Translations under genes and position numbers: made by a program
The notes under the pieces: generated by a model
The model's database searches: none
What the model was told of the DNA's origin: nothing
The model's input: only the letters and a program-made list of their open reading frames with translations
Source of the DNA: Bacillota bacterium
Lineage (GTDB): Bacteria > Bacillota > Clostridia > Christensenellales > UMGS416
Reading direction: 5' to 3'
Assembly: GCA_023398815.1 (NCBI GenBank)
Contig: JAEWRW010000020.1
Coordinates: 186,001 to 250,000 of the forward strand
DNA: 64,000 nucleotides
In this document: positions 1 to 8,597 of the stretch, one piece after another
How the letters are laid out: each line of letters opens with the position of its first letter
How positions within the stretch are numbered: the stretch's first letter is position 1

Positions 1-3000
1 AGCGGCGGCCAGGTGACGGCGCAAGGCGGTTTCCAGGGTGCGGGCATTGGCTGTGGCTACAACAGAAGCACCAACGGCGGGGTCAAGGGCGGCCAGATCA
101 CCATCACGGGCGGGATCGTGAACGCCACAGGCGGCTCGAACAGCGCGGGCATTGGCGGCGGGTTCAATGCCTCCGCTGACATCATCCAGATCGGCGGCAC
201 GGCTTCCGTCACGGCTGGCGGGCAGGGCGGCGCAGGCATCGGCGGCGGTGCCAACCAGAGCACGAGCTATGACGAGAACGCAAACGGTGGGACGATCGTC
301 ATCGGCGGTGGCACGGTGACGGCCACGGGTGTCAACGGCGGCGCGGGAATCGGCGGCGGCTACATGGGCAATACCGGGTCCATTGCAATCAACGGTGGGC
401 GGGTCTACGCCACAGTCAATTCTGCCTCCGGCGGGTCGGCCATCGGCTCCGGCGTCAACAGCGCGGATTTGGTTTATGCTGGCACCAACGTTGTGACCGT
501 GAACGGCGGCTGGGTGCGAACAACGGGCGGGACATATGATTTCGGCGGCGGTAGCACGTGCTTTAGCCGCTCCGCGACGATAACGTTCAACGGTGGCTCG
601 ATCGATGGGAACTCCGCAAAGAGTTGGCCGGTGTCCAGCGCAAAGAGCGTATACAAAACAACCATCACTGTGGCAAATGCGGACCAGACGCTGCTGACCG
701 ATGCCGACGTGACCTACCAAGTCAACGGCGGAAGCAGCATTTCAACGAGAACCGACGACGGGGGCAAGCTGTATCTGTGGCTGCCCACATCCGGCAGTGC
801 CACCGTTCAGGTTTTCCAGGGCAGCGTGGAATACGATGCCACTGGCGCGGTAACCGCAGACAATGCTGCCGCGATGACCGCGATTGAGCAGACCTACGAG
901 ATTGAGCCAATTGACGACCAAGCGTTTGTTGATCTTACCGAAGGGTATGCAAACGGGCAGCAGGAGTCCAAAACCATTCGGATCACCAATTCCGGCACGG
1001 CGGCACTGACCAATCTTTCGGTTTCACTTGGAACTGGTGAGGAAGCCAACTTCAATCTTGGTGCGCTCCCAGCTACCACGCTGCCCCCCGGGGCGTCCGT
1101 GGACTTCACCCTTGGGGCCAAGGACGGGCTTGCGATCGGCGACTACGTGGCGAATGTGACGATACGGGCCGACAAGATGGACGACGTCACGTTCCAAGCC
1201 ACGCAGACTGTCCGGCTGATAGCCGTCGATTTTGTCGATGGGGGAACGCCCTTCGATTCCCGATCGGTCCATTACAATGCGCCGGTGGGGGAGGCCGACT
1301 GGCCCTCCGACCCAGAGAAGACCGGCTATGATTTCGTCGGCTGGTTTGCGAATGCGGGGGAGCAGGCATTGCCCAACACTGCCTTCCTGCAGGATGCGAC
1401 GCTGACGGCAAGGTGGTCGGTAACTCAATACACCATTGGATATGACCTGGGTGGCGGCACCGTCACCTCTTCCAATCCGACCGGTTACACCATTGAAAGT
1501 GATGCGATCACGCTGGTCAACCCAACCAAGACCGGCTATCAGTTCGCGGGTTGGACGGGCAACGACATTACCGAGCCCTCAGTGGCTGTGACAATCTCGT
1601 CGGGATCCGTGGGCAATCTGCTGTTCACGGCGAACTGGACAGCAAACACCTACACGATCGCCTTCGACGGCAACGGCGGCACGGGTACGACAAGCTCCGC
1701 CCTGTATACCTATGACGAGCCGAAGGCGCTGACGGCGAACGGCTTTACAAAGCCGGGCTATTCGTTCGCTGGCTGGGCCAGGAGCCAGGGAGGCCCTGTC
1801 GCATACGACGACGCAGAAACCGTGCAGAACCTGACCGAGGAGGACGGCGCCACGGTGACACTCTGGGCCCATTGGACGAGAGTCGATTACACGATCAGCT
1901 ATGATCTGAACGGCGGCTCGGTCAGCCCCGCCAACCCATCGGGTTACAATGTGGAGAGCGATGACATCGTGCTTCGCAACCCGGCAAAGACGGGGTATGC
2001 TTTTGCCGGCTGGTCGGGCACTGGTATCACGGGCACCGCAACGAGCGTAACCATCGCCAGTGGGTCAACGGGCAACCGGACATACGAAGCGCATTGGAAT
2101 GCGGATGTGACCGTGACTTTTGACAGCCAGGGCGGTAGCTCTGTCGCCAGCAAAACGGCTGCATACAACACAACCATCTCTGCGCCTGCCGACCCCAAGC
2201 GCACGGGCTATTCCTTCGGCGGTTGGTACAAGCAGGCCGCGTGCACCACCGCCTGGAACTTCTCCGCGGATAAGGTGACGGCTAACATCACGCTCTATGC
2301 CAAGTGGACGGCGAACAAGTATACCATCACCGCCACGGCGAGTAACACCGCCTACGGCTCTGTCACCGGGTCTGGCAGCTATGCCTACGGCACCACCGCC
2401 ACGCTCAAGGCCATTCCCAAGGCCGGCTGCCGGTTTGTGCGCTGGTTGGAGGGCAGTACGGCGGTGTCCACAAGCAATCCGTATCGTTTCACGGTGGGCA
2501 AGGCACGCACGCTGAAGGCGGAGTTTGCCAAGATTGGTGTGCCCACAGTCAAGGCGGCCTCGGCTGGTTATAACAGCGTCAAGCTCACTTGGGCCGCCGT
2601 GGCAGGGGCCAGCGGCTATGAAGTCTACCGCGCCACCACCAAAACGGGCACGTACAAGCTGGCGGGGACGGCCAGTGGTACCAGCTATGTCAACGCCGGC
2701 CTAGCCACGGGCACGACATACTACTACAAGGTGCGGGCCAAGTGCATTACGGGCAGCACGACGACCTATGGCGGCTATGCTGCGGTTGTGTCCGCCAAAC
2801 CGGTTCCTGCTGTGCCCGCATCCGTCAAAGCTGTCTCGGCATCTTATAGCAGTGTTAAGCTGACCTGGAGCGCGGTCTCCGGCGCGAGCGGGTACGAGGT
2901 CTACCGCGCCACATCCAGCGGCGGCACCTATACCAAGCTCACAACTACTACGGCGGCGAGTTATACCACCACGGGGCAGACGACCGGGAAGACGTATTAC

Positions 3001-3366
3001 TATAAAGTGCGGGCCTACCGCACGGTGAGCGGAACCAAGGTGTACGGCGGCTACTCGGCTGCCATCTCCGCCAAAGCTCTTCCGGGCACGCCGGGTGGGG
3101 TGAAAGCCGCGAGGGCGTCCAATTCTTCTGTCAAGGTGTCGTGGGACAAGGTCTCCGGCGCGAGCGGTTACGAGGTTTACCGCGCAACCTCCAAAACGGG
3201 AACATACGCGAAAGTGGGGTCCGTCACCAATGGCGCCACGGTGAGCTACACCAACAAGGGCCTGACGGATAACAAGCTGTACTACTACAAAGTCCGCGCC
3301 TACCGGGCGGTAGGGTCGGCAAAAGTCTACGGGGCCTTCAGTGCGATCGTTTCGGCGACGCCATGA
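1..3366 (+). CDS. Large repetitive extracellular protein (Gly-rich beta-helix-like, InlB B-repeats, three FN3), 5' truncated by window
   Basis: The reading frame is open from base 1 to the stop at 3366, so the N-terminus and any signal peptide lie outside the window. Visible residues 1-190 hold repeats of the type AGIGGG separated by short beta-rich stretches, typical of right-handed beta-helix surface proteins. About 305-405 looks like a choice-of-anchor-D Ig-like domain (TNSGTAALTNL). About 409-845 holds five to six InlB B-repeat/Listeria-Bacteroides units (GYDFVGW, GYQFAGW, GYAFAGW, GYSFGGW). About 846-1121 is three FN3 domains with the recurring YEVYRATxxxGTY motif. No LPXTG or other C-terminal anchor is visible. 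The role is probably adhesion or glycan contact at the cell surface, inferred from domains only. Its C-terminal module is paralogous to the gene at 30184-32361. Confidence 0.85.
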   Translation, partial: SGGQVTAQGGFQGAGIGCGYNRSTNGGVKGGQITITGGIVNATGGSNSAGIGGGFNASADIIQIGGTASVTAGGQGGAGIGGGANQSTSYDENANGGTIVIGGGTVTATGVNGGAGIGGGYMGNTGSIAINGGRVYATVNSASGGSAIGSGVNSADLVYAGTNVVTVNGGWVRTTGGTYDFGGGSTCFSRSATITFNGGSIDGNSAKSWPVSSAKSVYKTTITVANADQTLLTDADVTYQVNGGSSISTRTDDGGKLYLWLPTSGSATVQVFQGSVEYDATGAVTADNAAAMTAIEQTYEIEPIDDQAFVDLTEGYANGQQESKTIRITNSGTAALTNLSVSLGTGEEANFNLGALPATTLPPGASVDFTLGAKDGLAIGDYVANVTIRADKMDDVTFQATQTVRLIAVDFVDGGTPFDSRSVHYNAPVGEADWPSDPEKTGYDFVGWFANAGEQALPNTAFLQDATLTARWSVTQYTIGYDLGGGTVTSSNPTGYTIESDAITLVNPTKTGYQFAGWTGNDITEPSVAVTISSGSVGNLLFTANWTANTYTIAFDGNGGTGTTSSALYTYDEPKALTANGFTKPGYSFAGWARSQGGPVAYDDAETVQNLTEEDGATVTLWAHWTRVDYTISYDLNGGSVSPANPSGYNVESDDIVLRNPAKTGYAFAGWSGTGITGTATSVTIASGSTGNRTYEAHWNADVTVTFDSQGGSSVASKTAAYNTTISAPADPKRTGYSFGGWYKQAACTTAWNFSADKVTANITLYAKWTANKYTITATASNTAYGSVTGSGSYAYGTTATLKAIPKAGCRFVRWLEGSTAVSTSNPYRFTVGKARTLKAEFAKIGVPTVKAASAGYNSVKLTWAAVAGASGYEVYRATTKTGTYKLAGTASGTSYVNAGLATGTTYYYKVRAKCITGSTTTYGGYAAVVSAKPVPAVPASVKAVSASYSSVKLTWSAVSGASGYEVYRATSSGGTYTKLTTTTAASYTTTGQTTGKTYYYKVRAYRTVSGTKVYGGYSAAISAKALPGTPGGVKAARASNSSVKVSWDKVSGASGYEVYRATSKTGTYAKVGSVTNGATVSYTNKGLTDNKLYYYKVRAYRAVGSAKVYGAFSAIVSATP

Positions 3367-3487
3367 GGGATGCCGGTCGGATTGCTTGGAGCGGCGGAGG
3401 CGGAGATTGTGACCTGATCGCCGCTCGCGCGAAACGATGATGGTGCGCTATTCCTGCCAGAGGCCAGAGCGTCCATGTCAAAATGCA

Positions 3488-3522
3488 ATGGGGGCGGAAG
3501 CAGACAGCGCTTCCGCCCCCAT
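3488..3522. terminator. Intrinsic terminator hairpin 1 between convergent genes
   Basis: A perfect 14-bp stem (ATGGGGGCGGAAGC at 3488-3501 pairing with 3509-3522) with a 7-base loop is followed by CTTTGCG. It lies 120 bases after the stop of the surface protein and serves the + strand best. Confidence 0.75.
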
Positions 3523-3530
3523 CTTTGCGT

Positions 3531-3572
3531 AAACGGAGTGAATCTGCTTCCACTCACAGATTCACTCCGTTT
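3531..3572. terminator. Intrinsic terminator hairpin 2, probably bidirectional
   Basis: A perfect 16-bp stem (AAACGGAGTGAATCTG at 3531-3546 with 3557-3572) has a 10-base loop. The arm ends in TTT and continues TTCC on the + strand. The AAA at the left foot gives UUU on the - strand, so it can also stop the convergent glycosidase gene ending at 3622. Confidence 0.75.
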
Positions 3573-3621
3573 TTCCGCCACCAGATGGCGTCATGAAATT
3601 CTGCCCAAACCCATTCTCCTG

Positions 3622-5079
3622 TTATACAACCTGCATGCGAACGGCAATAAACTGCTTGCCTGGCAACTCGATCTTGAACTCACCGTCGTACAGGCCGGGC
3701 AGACGGGTGATCGTCATGTCCCAGGTATCAATCACATCCACGGTGAATTGCAGCCCATCGGGCAGGTGGAAGACCCGGAACGCGGGTTGGTAAAACCCAA
3801 AGTAGAACAGATAGTATTCGCCCTGCTTTCCGCCGCAGGGCACGTCCCAGTCCATTGGGATGGGGGAGAGGCCTGCGGGCGGGCCTTCCTCCACAATCTG
3901 CCGCAGGAAAGCAATGCGCGCAGGACTTGTGCCATGCAGCGTGCCGCCCTTGGCCCACCACAGAATGTCGTCCGGGTGCAGGTAGGTCTCCCCATGGCCG
4001 ACGTATCCGCCGCGCACGGCTCCCTCCCAGAAGCGGCGCGCCATCTCCTGCCCGGTGATGTTGCCCCAACCGTGGTTGATGTTGCCTTCGTAGGCGCATT
4101 CGTCCACTACCACCGGCTTTTGATAGCGCTCGCGCCACTCGTTGACCAGTTCGCTGGTCTTGTACACGTCGACCCGTTGGATGCTGCAGTGGGTGATCCA
4201 GGGCCGGCTGTGGTCGTAGTGGTGGATGCAGTTGTGGATGGAACGCAGATGGGCGTACGGATCCTGCTCCATGACGATGGCAGCCAACCTCTCCCAATCG
4301 GCAATGGACTTTTGCATCAGGTCATATTCATTGGCGAAGGCCCACCAGATGTTTCGAAAGGCGGCCAGCCTTGCCACGAGATACTTCAGGTACCGGTCGT
4401 CGGCATCGCTGCCCATGTTAGCAAAGCCCCAGCGGTCGTAGGGGTGGAACAGGATGAGGTCCGCCTCCATGCCCAACTCCATGAGATCATGAATGCGCCC
4501 CTCTAGATGCCGAAAAAAGGCGGGGTTGAACCGCGTATAATCCCAGCCTTCCTCCGGTGACCCCACAAATGGATACCACTCCGGTTCGTTGTGGTTGTAG
4601 TCGTAGCGTTTGGGGAACACACACATCCGCATTTTGTTGAACGGTGCCTCTGCCAGGGTTTTGAGCGTCTGCTCTTCCAGCGCGTCACCTTGATGGTTCC
4701 AAACATAACAGGTGGTGCCGAATGGATAGTAAGCGGTGCCGTCCTCATAAGCGAAGTGATAGGTGCCCCGCACCCGTACCGGGCCATGGTTTCCGGGCTG
4801 CGCCGGTGTGCAGGCAAAAGTGCCTTCAACCCCATGCAGGGCCACGCAATTGCTCTGTGTCACGAAGGACCATTCACCGACTAGATCGGGCATGGCCCGG
4901 ATGACATAGCGACCATCCCCGTCGTAGAATCCCGGCTGACGCAACGTCCTACCCTTGCATGAGAAGGTGGCGCTGAGCTCCATATCAACAAACGGATTGC
5001 CTTCTGGCGAGCCATCCAACGCGATCTCGAACATGCTCCAGCGCTCCACTGTGTTTGGGTATTGCGCTTGTGTCATCAT
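3622..5079 (-). CDS. DUF5060/DUF4038/DUF5605-type glycoside hydrolase, cytoplasmic
   Basis: 485 residues from the ATG at 5079. That start is chosen because AAAAGGAG lies just upstream and the family N-terminus (VERWSMFEIALDGSPEGNPF) begins directly after it. The first ~90 residues form a DUF5060 beta-sandwich. The middle is a TIM-barrel-like DUF4038 region with TTCYVWNHQG, NKMRMCVFPK and FANEYDL (candidate acid/base Glu). VVDECAYEG supplies the candidate nucleophile Glu. The C-terminal ~90 residues form a DUF5605-like beta domain. There is no signal peptide, so it likely acts on imported oligosaccharides. Substrate cannot be told from sequence; relatives sit in rhamnogalacturonan and xylan clusters. 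It is divergent from the arsR-like gene. Confidence 0.82.
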   Translation of the reverse strand: MMTQAQYPNTVERWSMFEIALDGSPEGNPFVDMELSATFSCKGRTLRQPGFYDGDGRYVIRAMPDLVGEWSFVTQSNCVALHGVEGTFACTPAQPGNHGPVRVRGTYHFAYEDGTAYYPFGTTCYVWNHQGDALEEQTLKTLAEAPFNKMRMCVFPKRYDYNHNEPEWYPFVGSPEEGWDYTRFNPAFFRHLEGRIHDLMELGMEADLILFHPYDRWGFANMGSDADDRYLKYLVARLAAFRNIWWAFANEYDLMQKSIADWERLAAIVMEQDPYAHLRSIHNCIHHYDHSRPWITHCSIQRVDVYKTSELVNEWRERYQKPVVVDECAYEGNINHGWGNITGQEMARRFWEGAVRGGYVGHGETYLHPDDILWWAKGGTLHGTSPARIAFLRQIVEEGPPAGLSPIPMDWDVPCGGKQGEYYLFYFGFYQPAFRVFHLPDGLQFTVDVIDTWDMTITRLPGLYDGEFKIELPGKQFIAVRMQVV

Positions 5080-5277
5080 TGCGGTCTCCTTTTCGTTCCT
5101 TGTCGGCCGGGGGAGGGGATCCGTCTTCGGCCGCACCAAACTGCGGCGGTGCCATGTGGTTCGTGGGTGCCTCTTCCGGAATCCCGGCAACGTGACAGCA
5201 GATGAACCAATATGGCGGTTCAATCATCTTTACACATGTACCGCATCAAATCCTGCAAAAGCTGGGTGAAATACTTC

Positions 5278-5327
5278 TTGACTGAATCGCAAAAATACGA
5301 TACGATTAGCATCGTAAAATACCGATG
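5278..5327 (+). promoter_or_regulatory. Promoter and ArsR operator of the regulator gene
   Basis: TTGACT at 5278-5283, a 17-base spacer and TACGAT at 5301-5306 form a sigma70-type promoter. The -10 is itself the left arm of a perfect inverted repeat, TACGAT-TAGC-ATCGTA (5301-5316). Bases 5310-5327 (CATCGTAAAATACCGATG) match the 18-base palindrome in front of the permease at 15 of 18 positions. Binding here would block RNA polymerase, as expected for ArsR autoregulation. Confidence 0.75.
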
Positions 5328-5346
5328 CGCAAAGGAGGCGCCATTC

Positions 5347-5652
5347 ATGAATCTCTCAAAGGTGTGCAACGCCCTGGGCAACGAGACCCGGTTTCAGATC
5401 ATCAAGGCCTTGAAGGATAAGGCCATCGGCACCTGCTGTGACAAGATACAGTATTTTGAGGACGGTGCCAGCGTCGCGGACGTGGTGACAAGCACCGGCT
5501 TGGCGCAGTCGACCGTATCGCAGCACCTGGCGGTATTGGAGCAGGCTGGCCTCATCACGCGGGAGAAGCGCGGCTCGTGGACTTGTTTCTTTCTCAACAA
5601 GCCTCTTTTGCAGGAGTTTTCCGAGGTTTTCCGCCAAACGCTGTGTGACTAG
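5347..5652 (+). CDS. ArsR-family metalloregulatory repressor
   Basis: 101 residues, starting at the ATG at 5347 with AAAGGAGG at 5331-5338. It is a winged-helix protein with the ArsR recognition core VADVVTSTGLAQSTVSQHLAVLEQAGLITREKRG. A vicinal cysteine pair (IGTCCDKI, about residues 29-30) and a C-terminal Cys (TLCD) are candidate thiol ligands for arsenite or organoarsenicals. The position differs from the ELCVC site of classical ArsR, so the inducer is inferred. It is followed after 84 bases by the permease gene; both are preceded by copies of one palindrome, which supports autoregulation and control of the permease. Confidence 0.88.
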   Translation: MNLSKVCNALGNETRFQIIKALKDKAIGTCCDKIQYFEDGASVADVVTSTGLAQSTVSQHLAVLEQAGLITREKRGSWTCFFLNKPLLQEFSEVFRQTLCD

Positions 5653-5690
5653 CTCACGGCAACCATCTTTCTATTTTTTTCGCCCTATTA

Positions 5691-5708
5691 CATCGTAAAT
5701 TTACGATG
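5691..5708. promoter_or_regulatory. 18-bp perfect palindromic operator before the permease gene
   Basis: CATCGTAAATTTACGATG at 5691-5708 is a perfect palindrome lying 28 bases before the permease ATG. It matches the operator in the regulator's own promoter (5310-5327) at 15 of 18 bases. No separate -35/-10 pair is obvious, so it may tune an internal promoter or act as a second site in one transcript. Confidence 0.75.
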
Positions 5709-5736
5709 ACTTAACCGACTTGGGAGGAGACTCAAC

Positions 5737-6846
5737 ATGCTGCAAACCGTTCTGCAACTGCTAACCGACACCTTTGGCTACGTACTCGGCACCTTGGTGC
5801 ACAACAGCCCCGCGTTGATTCTAGGCATTCTGGTCGCCGCCGTGATGAACGTGTACGTGGACCCTGAACGAATGAAAGCCTGGCTCATGCGCCGTTCGTC
5901 GGTGTCCATCCCGGCGACCGTCCTCTTTGGGGCGTTCACTCCCTTCTGCGCCTGTGGAACCATGGCTGTGGTGCTCTCCATGTTGGCCACCTCGCTGCCC
6001 TGGGGGCCGGTGATGGCCTTCCTGACGTCCTCGCCGCTGATGAGCCCGGAAGAATTTGTCCTGATGACCGGCATCCTTGGCCCGGCCTTTGCGGTCGCGC
6101 TGGCGGCGGCCTCTGTTCTCATGGGTTTGGGTTCCGGCTACGCGACCCATGTGATTGAGAGGAAGACGCACTTCCTGGACAATCAATTGCGCTTTGCTTC
6201 GGATAAGGAAGCAGAAAAAACGGCGAGCTGTGGGTGTTCCGGCGGTGGCAACCGGCAAAACCAGGCCGTTGCCAGCGGCGTGTGCTGCGCACAGGAGAAT
6301 GACGATTCCGCCGAGGAAGCGGGCTGCGGATGCGGTGAAGCCGCTGGCGGCTGCGGGTGCGATGCCGTTGCCTTGCCGCAGCCCAACCGAGCAAAGCCCT
6401 TCGGCAGTTTCTTCCGCAGGCATAAGATCGACCAGGTGCTGCGGGCCGCCTATGAGATCAGCATCAAGAAAATACTGCCCTTGTTTGCCTTGTTCGCCGG
6501 CATTGGGTACCTGATCAACCACTTCATTCCCACCACCTGGATCTCGGCGCTCTTCGGCTCCCACAACGCCCTCGCCATTCCTTTTGCGGCGGTGTTGGGC
6601 CTGCCGCTGTATGTCAACGGAGACTCGTCCGTCCCGCTGCTGCAGTCGCTCATGCAGAGCGGTGTCAGCGGGGGAGCCATGCTGGCCTTCATGATTACCG
6701 GCCCCGGCACCAGCGCGGGTGTGCTGGCAGGCATCGCCACCATTATGAAGAAGAAGGCCATTGCGCTGTATGTGAGCTATCTGCTGGTGGGGGCCATCGT
6801 GATGGGGTATGTCTATCAATTGGTGCTGCCTCTCATTGGGCGATAA
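5737..6846 (+). CDS. ArsP-like permease (UPF0718/DUF318) with Cys-rich cytoplasmic loop
   Basis: 369 residues with GGGAGGAG just upstream of the ATG. It has two blocks of about four transmembrane segments (residues ~10-150 and ~245-369), the layout of the ArsP/DUF318 permease family that exports trivalent organoarsenicals. FCACGTMAVVL (FTPFCACG) holds family cysteines in the membrane. The central loop, about residues 164-210, is unusually Cys/Gly-rich (CGCSGG, VCCAQE, GCGCGEAAGGCGCD), with eleven cysteines that could hold or sense a thiophilic metal(loid). The second block has LPLYVNGDSSVPLLQSL and MITGPGTSAG, conserved in the family. Cotranscription with the ArsR-type gene is likely. Arsenic compounds are the best-supported substrate class, but other soft metals cannot be excluded. 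Confidence 0.82.
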   Translation: MLQTVLQLLTDTFGYVLGTLVHNSPALILGILVAAVMNVYVDPERMKAWLMRRSSVSIPATVLFGAFTPFCACGTMAVVLSMLATSLPWGPVMAFLTSSPLMSPEEFVLMTGILGPAFAVALAAASVLMGLGSGYATHVIERKTHFLDNQLRFASDKEAEKTASCGCSGGGNRQNQAVASGVCCAQENDDSAEEAGCGCGEAAGGCGCDAVALPQPNRAKPFGSFFRRHKIDQVLRAAYEISIKKILPLFALFAGIGYLINHFIPTTWISALFGSHNALAIPFAAVLGLPLYVNGDSSVPLLQSLMQSGVSGGAMLAFMITGPGTSAGVLAGIATIMKKKAIALYVSYLLVGAIVMGYVYQLVLPLIGR

Positions 6847-6885
6847 GGAAACTGGCATTGTTTGTACGTTGACCAGATGGAAAGA

Positions 6886-6919
6886 GCAGTGGGGAGTGGT
6901 GAAAGCCGCTCCCCACTGC
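6886..6919 (+). terminator. Intrinsic terminator of the arsR-permease unit
   Basis: A 14-bp GC-rich stem (GCAGTGGGGAGTGG at 6886-6899 with 6906-6919, one G-U pair) has a 6-base loop and is followed by CTTTAATTTC. It lies 39 bases after the permease stop. Confidence 0.8.
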
Positions 6920-7103
6920 CTTTAATTTCATATTAGTCTGCAAACAATCTGCTTCGGGTTGTATGTGGATGAATTCCGCCGCGTTCGGTGTCTAGCAGGC
7001 GAGACAGTGCCTTCGACCATGGCCGGCAGGAGATTGCTATTTCGAATACGAATGACTTCCTTTGGAGTGCTGTTTCGGTATTGAAGCTTCATAAAAATAA
7101 CTC
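6920..7103. other. Intergenic stretch without recognisable gene
   Basis: Between the terminator and the MerR-type promoter there is no ORF with a ribosome binding site and no strong hairpin. Together with the flanking signals it makes the 332-base gap between permease and flavodoxin genes. Confidence 0.5.
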
Positions 7104-7134
7104 TTGACTTGGAGTCAACTCCAAGTACTAGGCT
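7104..7134 (+). promoter_or_regulatory. MerR-type promoter with 19-bp spacer and dyad operator
   Basis: TTGACT at 7104-7109 and TAGGCT at 7129-7134 are separated by 19 bases, the over-long spacer typical of promoters activated by MerR-family proteins. A perfect 9-bp dyad (ACTTGGAGT at 7107-7115, centre CA, ACTCCAAGT at 7118-7126) fills the spacer. It closely resembles operators of AdhR/SoxR/CueR-class regulators. The likely ligand of this site is the MerR protein encoded at the end of the same cluster (10480-10857). Confidence 0.85.
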
Positions 7135-7178
7135 ACGGATATGCGAAGCGGAAACAAGAAAGAGACGGGAGGGACCAC

Positions 7179-7697
7179 ATGAATCAATCCATTTTGATTG
7201 CGTACTTTTCCCGGCCGGGCAACAACTATGTGAATGGCAACATCAAGAATCTTGCGGTGGGGAACACCGCGGTCGTTGCCCAGAGAATCAAAGAACGAAC
7301 GGGTGGTGTCCTCTGGCAAATCAATCCGGTGAAACCATACGCCGAGGATTACCAACTCTGCACAGAGGAGGCGCAGAGAGAACTCCGCGCCAACGCCAGG
7401 CCGGAGCTCACTGGGATGCCGGGCAGCATTGACGACTTTGGTGCGGTCATCCTCGCTTACCCCAACTGGTGGGGCACCATGCCCATGCCGGTCTGGACGT
7501 TCCTGGAGCAATATGACTTCTCCGGCAAGACCATTCTGCCGCTCTGCACCCACGAGGGCAGCGGCATGGGCCGCAGCGAGGCCGACATCCAAAAGCTCTG
7601 CCCCGGCGCGCATGTGAAAGAGGGACTGGCCATAAAAGGTGGAAGCGTGGGAAACGCTGACAGTAGAATTGCAGACTGGTTGAAGAAGGTACTCTGA
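7179..7697 (+). CDS. Flavodoxin-like protein
   Basis: 172 residues from the ATG at 7179, placed by GACGGGAGGGA upstream and by the family start ILIAYFSRPGNN. The motif SRPGNNYVNG occupies the FMN-phosphate loop region and AYPNWWGTMPMPVWTFLEQYDFSGK is the flavin-contacting segment of the flavodoxin_4 family. It is a small soluble FMN electron carrier or quinone/oxidative-stress reductase by family. It is the first gene after the MerR-type promoter and is followed after 21 bases by the DUF362 gene. The partner enzyme is unknown; the cluster suggests a response to reactive aldehydes or quinones. Confidence 0.85.
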   Translation: MNQSILIAYFSRPGNNYVNGNIKNLAVGNTAVVAQRIKERTGGVLWQINPVKPYAEDYQLCTEEAQRELRANARPELTGMPGSIDDFGAVILAYPNWWGTMPMPVWTFLEQYDFSGKTILPLCTHEGSGMGRSEADIQKLCPGAHVKEGLAIKGGSVGNADSRIADWLKKVL

Positions 7698-7718
7698 ACA
7701 GGAAAGAAGGAGATCAAA

Positions 7719-8585
7719 ATGAAATCGAACGTTTACTTCACGCGGGACATCTCTTCCCAGGGGTTGCTCCGCATCTATGACGCCCTTGGCGTTGCACTCC
7801 CGGGCAAGGTTGCCGTCAAGATCTCCACCGGCGAGCCCGGCGGCCACAACTTCCTGCAGCCGGAGTTGATCAAAGCGCTTGTGGCTAAGCTCAACGGCAC
7901 CATTGTGGAGTGCAACACGGCGTACGAAGGGAAGCGCTACTCCTCCAAGGATCACTGGCAGGCCATCCGCGACCACGGTTTTTTTGGTATCGCGCCGTGC
8001 GACATCATGGATGAATTTGGTGAAGTCTCGATCACGGTTGAGGGCGGCGTCCACCTCAAGGAGAACTTCGTTGGCGAGCATCTGAAGAATTACGACTCCA
8101 TGCTGATGCTCTCCCATTTCAAGGGCCACCTGATGGGCGGCTTCGGCGGGGCGCTCAAGAACATGTCCATCGGCGTTGCTTCCTCCCATGGCAAGGCGCA
8201 CATCCACGGGGTGGGGGATCCTGCGGCGCTATGGACGGCCGACCACGACTCCTTCCTGGAGTGTATGGCGGACGCCTGCAAGGCCGTGATGGACCACATG
8301 GGCCGAGAGAAGATTGTGTACATCAATATCGCCAACAAACTCTCCATCGACTGCGACTGTGACTCCAACCCCCACGACCCGGAAATGGCGGATCTTGGCA
8401 TCTTCGCCTCGCTCGATCCTGTGGCGCTGGATCAGGCCTGTGTCGACGCGGTGTACGCCTCGCCGGACCTGGGCAAGGCGGCGCTGATTGAGCGAATGGA
8501 ATCCCGCAACGGCATCCACACGGTGGAGACTGCCGCTGCGCTGGGGCTCGGTTCGCGGGAGTATGCCATCGTCACCATCGATTGA
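7719..8585 (+). CDS. DUF362 domain protein
   Basis: 288 residues, AGAAGGAGATC ribosome binding site, ATG at 7719. The sequence matches DUF362 throughout: KVAVKISTGEPGGHNFLQPELI at the N-terminus, MLSHFKGHLMGGFGGALKNMSIG in the middle and ASLDPVALDQACVDAVY near the C-terminus. Many DUF362 proteins carry a C-terminal 2x[4Fe-4S] ferredoxin domain. This one lacks CxxCxxC clusters, though it has several single cysteines (CDCDSN). The biochemical role of DUF362 is not established. Its place between a flavodoxin and a carboxymuconolactone-decarboxylase-like gene suggests a redox or detoxification task. The gap to the next gene is 12 bases. Confidence 0.85.
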   Translation: MKSNVYFTRDISSQGLLRIYDALGVALPGKVAVKISTGEPGGHNFLQPELIKALVAKLNGTIVECNTAYEGKRYSSKDHWQAIRDHGFFGIAPCDIMDEFGEVSITVEGGVHLKENFVGEHLKNYDSMLMLSHFKGHLMGGFGGALKNMSIGVASSHGKAHIHGVGDPAALWTADHDSFLECMADACKAVMDHMGREKIVYINIANKLSIDCDCDSNPHDPEMADLGIFASLDPVALDQACVDAVYASPDLGKAALIERMESRNGIHTVETAAALGLGSREYAIVTID

Positions 8586-8597
8586 GGGGTTGACGCC

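Noticed and set aside
13..700. CRISPR-like or tandem DNA repeat in the Gly-rich gene
   Set aside because: Repeats are at protein level with variable length and codons; there are no constant repeats with unique spacers.
3475..4506. 343-codon + strand frame opposite the DUF5060-type glycosidase
   Set aside because: It begins inside a terminator and is antisense to a recognisable enzyme.
5821..6858. 345-codon - strand frame opposite the permease
   Set aside because: It is antisense to a clear membrane protein, its translation is His/Gln/Arg-rich and low in family resemblance, and it has no ribosome binding site.
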